Assembly (NCBI RefSeq): GCF_022458985.1
Contig: NC_061783.1
Location: 1,146,413-1,210,412 of the forward strand
Length of the DNA stretch: 64,000 nucleotides
Direction: 5' to 3'
Origin: Mugil cephalus
Taxonomy: Eukaryota > Chordata > Actinopteri > Mugiliformes > Mugilidae
Of the stretch, positions 60,201-64,000 are shown in pieces. The translations under genes and the position numbers were made by a program. Position 1 is the stretch's first letter; the number at the start of each line of letters is the position of its first letter. A model generated the notes under the pieces. It saw only the letters and a program-made list of their open reading frames with translations. It was not told the origin of the DNA and did not search any database.

Positions 60201-63193
60201 TGTCCTGTCAAGGCAAATGCTCAGCTTTCACCAGCAGTTCAAAAAGGCAACATGAAGAAATTTAAAGAAGAGGAGATAGTGTGAGGGAAACACTCAGAGA
60301 GGAAAGAACAGGAGAAAAGAATGGGTGGAAACTAATGTTAGTTTGGCTTCTAAAAATCTAAACATCAGAAGTGAATCAGAGTAAACCTGTTCAAGATGTG
60401 CCTCGTTCGGCTCTCCTCCCTTCTCCATTTCCCCTCTCCTTCTGCCTCCCTTTTCTTCACTTCCTCCCTCTCTCCTTCTACCAAACGTTACCATTCAACC
60501 TGCTAGCCAGAACAGATTCAGGGCACTGAGTCAACCCTCTCTCTCTCTCTCTCTCTGTCTTTCTTTCTTACTCTAACCCCTCCTCTTTCCCACCGTACCA
60601 TGAATGTGTGGAGCTTCTGTTCAGAGTTCATTAGCATCAGGCCACTTCAGAGGTCTTAAGAAACCAGATCCTAATACATGGATGTGTGCACGTGTTGGTG
60701 TTTATGTGCATGTGATTAAGGTTGAATTGATTGAGCCAGCTGTGTATTGTGTGCCCAAATCTTTGACCAAACTGTATGTCCTTACAATCTTAGAAATAAA
60801 ATGTGTTGACTGAACGTTTCCAGGACACTAATATATCTGTGAGCAGGGTTTATGTTTATAAATCACTCTTTGAAAAACTGCACTCTGTATGTGTCTGCTA
60901 ACCTATAACCAACTAATACAAATATGTATTGTCACATATACCATTTAACTTCATACACTAGGAAGCTCATTTTGTAGCAGTAATCCATAGATCTTACTAT
61001 AAAACATGATCCTGCTGTGAAGTACTACTTTATTAATACTCACAAAAAATACATGTAAATATGTAAGACTTGCAGAATACACACGTTTTGCGGAGGTCAA
61101 AACTCAGACTAAACCTGCAGTGCAAAGAACAGTTCTATATACTACAAGTGTAGCTGGAGTTCTGACCTTCCTGTATTTCTTTGGCTCCTCCATGCACCTT
61201 AGGTGAAGAAGGTGAAGTCGTGCCAACAGTCTACTCTACATCTGAAGGCTTGTTTGCATGCGAGTTGTGTAAACATGTTATCTTTTCAGTGACTGGTCTA
61301 CTCAGGGCTACAGTCTGATTACTACATTTTAAAGTCGTAACCGCAGCTATGTGGATAAAATGGAAGAGGCCAGGTTTGTACTGGAGGAGAGGTGAGCGAC
61401 CTCTCAAAGATCTTGTTTTAGTCCAACACAGTCTGTGCAGCGATAGTTTTTGCTGAAAGGTGCTTCCCGTCTTTTTAATGTGCTGTGTTTGTAAGGGAGG
61501 TGTGTCCCACGAAAAATGAGGTGAAGAAACAACTAACTTTTGTCTGTCTTCTACTTGCTCACTCTGTTCAATCAATTCTCGGTCTGTCTTTCCTTTCTCT
61601 TTGTCAACCAGTTTTTTGCTTTGACTTTTCATTCACTATAGCACACAAAGTAAATGATTGAATCAATTGTGTTTTAAATTGAGGGTGAAAGAGATATGAA
61701 ACAATCAACTGTGACACAGTACGCATAGTGTAGATAAAAGCTGCTTTTCATGTTATTGAAATACTGTGATGATTAGCACAGTGGATTTGGCTTCAATACA
61801 GTTATCATCTCTCCCCACTAATACACAGAGTATGTGACTGTGACCTCACATGTCCTCTTGAGTAAATCTCTTGCTTCCTGTGATCTCCATCTACACACAA
61901 ACACAGATTTATTGGCCTCATGAAAATTCTTTTTGGCGTGTGTGTGAGTGCACATGCGTGAGTGCAAACTGTTGTTGTGTACGTGTACACGCATGCAGTG
62001 TGAAAAGCTCGACAAATACAGGAACCTGATTTTCTCACAGCATGCAGCCAAAACAATCAGGCCCTTGGCTGCAGTTAATACAGCTCCTTAAGAAAGAAGA
62101 ACAGGCAGACAGAGCGGAGGAAGCCCCCCCAAGTCTCTGGCAGCAAAGGGCACCCTTTTAACCTGAAAACTATTACACTATCACCAAGCTTCCCAAACCA
62201 CCGGCTCACATATTCCCAGAGGGTTCTGCTGTTCTGTGTTGTTTTGATTTTGTGCACACGCTTACCTCTCCTCCCGCGCAAGCCTGGCCTCTTCCATTTT
62301 ATCCACATAGCCGCGGCTGTCAGGGACACACAAACAGAGGATTTTAAAACATAGTAATCAAATTGTATCCTCAATAGAGCTTTCAGTGAGAAGATAACAT
62401 GTTTATACACCTTGCATGCAAGCAACCCTTTTTTTCGAACTGGAAGATGTTTTATAAAAAAAAAAAAAAAAAAAAACTTCTGAGATCAAATGGAAGGTGT
62501 TGCTTTTGAAAAGGTGTCTGGTGCTCATCTTCACAGCTTCACAGCTTCACAGGTCTCACCTGTGCTTGTTCCTCTCTTCTCTTTCTATCTTCAGCAGTCT
62601 TTCCTCTCTCTCCACACGACGGCGCTCTCGCTCAGCTGCCAGAGACTCTTGGTGCTGTCTATATGAGGAGGACAGGAGACCTCCCAAAGTGGGCCTGAAG
62701 TTGAGAGTGAGAGTAAAGAGGGGGGGGGGGGGGGGGTCTTTTATTACTTCCAAGACATATTTCTCCTTCATTATTTGCAATGTTGTGTCTTTATTTTTCA
62801 GCTTGTTTCTGCTGCATCATTGTGATACATAACTCCAACACAATGCATCTGCAGAACTTCTATACGTATCAAGTATAGATGCAGCGCAGCGTAACTTATG
62901 TTTTAATAGCTGTGGTGACTCAGGAACCAGAGAGACTCAGTATGCATTCACTTCATGATCATGGTGACAGTGTTGGGCTGTACAGGCCATATTTGTTATG
63001 AGCTTGTTCAAATTTGTCCAAGCGAAACATGTGATATATACTTGCATGTGAAGCGGTAACGGTGCAGGAGTGCGTATTTTAAGCACGTTTCCACGCATGT
63101 GAGGAGGCACATGTTGGAGTACAGAGCTCTTACCTGGGACTGGTTGGTGTACTTGAGGTGCTGAGGGAGGAGTAGGACATGAGACCTCCATTC
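51263..63193 (-). CDS. fhod3: FH1/FH2 domain-containing formin FHOD3, C-terminal 1,016 residues, partial
   Basis: FHOD3 is an actin-assembling formin of sarcomeres in heart and skeletal muscle. Exons in transcript order: 63193-63134, 62658-62560, 62316-62266, 59901-59693, 58514-58215, 58005-57311, 56830-56690, 55363-55205, 55110-54928, 54076-53957, 53734-53573, 53034-52844, 52665-52461, 52318-52295, 52073-51869, 51784-51620 and 51345-51263; frame is continuous. Order of parts: Ser-rich stretch, Glu/Arg coiled-coil stretch, Glu-rich acidic tracts, a proline-rich FH1 (57.34-57.52 kb) and the FH2 domain from [11 protein letters not shown] to [16 protein letters not shown]2 hallmarks are [11 protein letters not shown] and IGNFLNGSN. 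After it come an 8-residue microexon, the autoregulatory DAD core [17 protein letters not shown] and the basic, ROCK-site-like [14 protein letters not shown]. The GTPase-binding and FH3 regions lie beyond 64,000. FHOD1 was considered; the wording is FHOD3. Confidence 0.95.
52295..52318 (-). other. fhod3: FHOD3 24-nt microexon encoding SDDEEERE
   Basis: This exon lies between acceptor CCTGTAG and donor GAG|GTATCA and is phase 0 on both sides, so it can be included or skipped without changing frame. The eight residues fit the (S/T)(D/E)5XE casein-kinase-2 motif that mammalian muscle FHOD3 gains through a small alternative exon at the C-terminal end of FH2. Confidence 0.85.
57340..57525 (-). other. 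fhod3: FHOD3 FH1 poly-proline tract
   Basis: Runs of 5 to 8 prolines separated by short hydrophobic linkers (CF, MLGSC, LIGIMR) within one 695-nt exon. FH1 tracts recruit profilin-actin. The tract makes the antisense strand glycine-rich, which explains a long false frame there. Confidence 0.9.
60530..60556. repeat. CT-rich microsatellite in FHOD3 intron
   Basis: A run of CT dinucleotides at about 60538-60555 within a longer pyrimidine-rich stretch (60,400-60,600). Confidence 0.7.
61249..61394 (+). repeat. Inverted copy of FHOD3 exon 62266-62316 with flanking intron
   Basis: On the plus strand, 61341-61391 or thereabouts repeats the 51-nt exon that FHOD3 carries on the minus strand, with 46 of 51 bases identical (shared core TATGTGGATAAAATGGAAGA). 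The donor is kept (GAG|AG|GTGAGC) and upstream intron homology reaches about 61,249, including AAACATGTTATCTT. The acceptor AG and its pyrimidine tract are missing. In FHOD3 orientation this copy is antisense, about 0.87 kb after the real exon. Confidence 0.9.
62455..62476. repeat. Poly(A) tract
   Basis: Uninterrupted A run of about 20 bases between two FHOD3 exons. Confidence 0.9.
62720..62736. repeat. G17 homopolymer in FHOD3 intron
   Basis: Seventeen consecutive G's on the plus strand. In the FHOD3 transcript this is a C run about 60 bases upstream of the exon acceptor at 62658. Confidence 0.95.
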
Positions 63194-63199
63194 CTGGGA

Positions 63200-64000
63200 G
63201 AGGAAAAAAGAGGGAGTGAGAAATTAGGTTACACTGAGCGACCTCTTCAGTCGCCCAAGTTATGCGACATTACATCTGACCAGAGCAAAACTTGTGGCAA
63301 CAAACTTCAGTGATACCTGGTTACATAACAGGAATGCCTTTGGTGCAACACTTGAGTGACCCTAATTAGTAACTGCTGTGGTGTTACACACTTACAGTGT
63401 GAGAGGTTAAATATTTATATATTGCAAAGGTGATACTAAACCAAAAGTATATTGACTCATTTGAACCCTATTAGCATCTGATTCCCAATAATTATACCTG
63501 AAAACATAGTATCACATTTCTGCTTATGTATGCATATGTTACTCATTAACAGGGCTGTAGTGTGAAATGTCTAACAAGTGCTGTACAGATTATGCCCATA
63601 TCACATTAAAATAAAGCAAGAACAAATAAAACTCAACAAAAGTGGAGAGTGAATTGAAGTGGTGTCAAGATAAGGATGAGGAAAGGCCAAGTGCTGAAGT
63701 TGTTAAAAGTAAGAAGCAAAGAGAGACCACAAAGATACAGGTTAAGAGCTGAAACAGGCATCTGTGAAAACAGCAAAGTACTGAAAAGGGGAAAAGCCAT
63801 CGCACTGGGAAACAAAGTGGGGAACAAGTGTGGGTCATCCACACAGTGGCAGAACAAAGAAAAGAAACGTGAAGGAATGACAGTGATAATAAGAGCGCAG
63901 ACAGATTCAAGGTGTGAAGGCTGTGAGGTCTGAACAGAACCGGTGAAAAGGGGAAGAAAGTGATGAATAATAACAAGTGGTGCAAAGAAATCGAAGCTGG
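63200..64000 (-). other. FHOD3 intron, upstream end of window
   Basis: No exon could be supported here. The exon at 63193-63134 needs two codon bases from an upstream exon that must lie beyond 64,000 or be unrecognisably short. Confidence 0.4.

Noticed and set aside
61231-61632. 133-codon minus-strand frame as an extra FHOD3 exon
   Set aside because: It reads the inverted exon copy in the antisense direction; no acceptor/donor pair fits the FHOD3 frame.
62659-62780. In-frame extension upstream of FHOD3 exon 62658-62560
   Set aside because: The open frame crosses the C17 tract and lacks homology; joining exon 63193-63134 directly to 62658 keeps frame and gives a sensible Ser-rich to coiled-coil transition.
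51263-63193. FHOD1 instead of FHOD3
   Set aside because: FH2 wording ([29 protein letters not shown]), the acidic microexon and the DAD match FHOD3 better than FHOD1.
1-64000. tRNA, rRNA, snRNA, snoRNA or microRNA genes
   Set aside because: None could be recognised by eye with adequate support; a covariance-model scan would be needed to settle this.

Overview
This is vertebrate nuclear DNA, almost certainly from a ray-finned fish. All genes are split by GT-AG introns (one GC-AG exception). The proteins are vertebrate orthologues, one gene is the fish-type rho-class glutathione S-transferase, and the spacers carry fish repeat families: a pogo-like element, a deleted Tc1-like element and several dispersed repeats. 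I reassembled every gene by hand from splice sites and reading-frame continuity. No prokaryotic, organellar or viral gene was recognised.

Layout, left to right: (1) 1-1,925, the 3' end of ABCF1 (+). (2) 1,915-6,180, MRPS18B (-), tail-to-tail with ABCF1 and hosting a pogo-like element in an intron. (3) about 6,610-16,485, PPP1R10/PNUTS (+), divergent from MRPS18B. (4) 16.5-19.9 kb, spacer with a dispersed repeat and a long compound microsatellite. (5) about 19.9-22.4 kb, AGR2 (+). (6) 22.4-26.1 kb, repeat-rich spacer. (7) 26.1-33.05 kb, TSPAN13 (-). (8) 33.05-35.5 kb, spacer. (9) 35.5-44.4 kb, BZW2 (-). (10) 44.4-47.8 kb, spacer. (11) 47.8-49.83 kb, rho-class GST (-). (12) 50.85-64.0 kb, the 3' two-thirds of the formin gene FHOD3 (-), whose 5' end lies outside the window.

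Two old gene neighbourhoods meet here. ABCF1/PPP1R10/MRPS18B are neighbours in the human MHC class I region, but the divergent MRPS18B/PPP1R10 pair is flipped here relative to ABCF1. AGR2/TSPAN13/BZW2 keep the relative order and orientation they have on human 7p21. FHOD3 (human 18q) completes the window. The genes are housekeeping or tissue genes (translation control, mitochondrial ribosome, PP1 targeting in the nucleus, ER protein folding, membrane tetraspanin, detoxification, actin assembly) with no shared pathway.

The observations most worth following are: an inverted copy of an FHOD3 exon inside the next intron, able to pair with the real exon in the pre-mRNA; a 24-nt FHOD3 microexon encoding an (S/T)(D/E)5XE casein-kinase-2 motif; a GC-AG last intron in BZW2; three near-identical GCAATCT hairpins in the first PPP1R10 intron; an 84-bp perfect palindrome in BZW2; a perfect CTCF core motif set in an inverted repeat in TSPAN13; and a pogo-like element that has kept only its DNA-binding domain.
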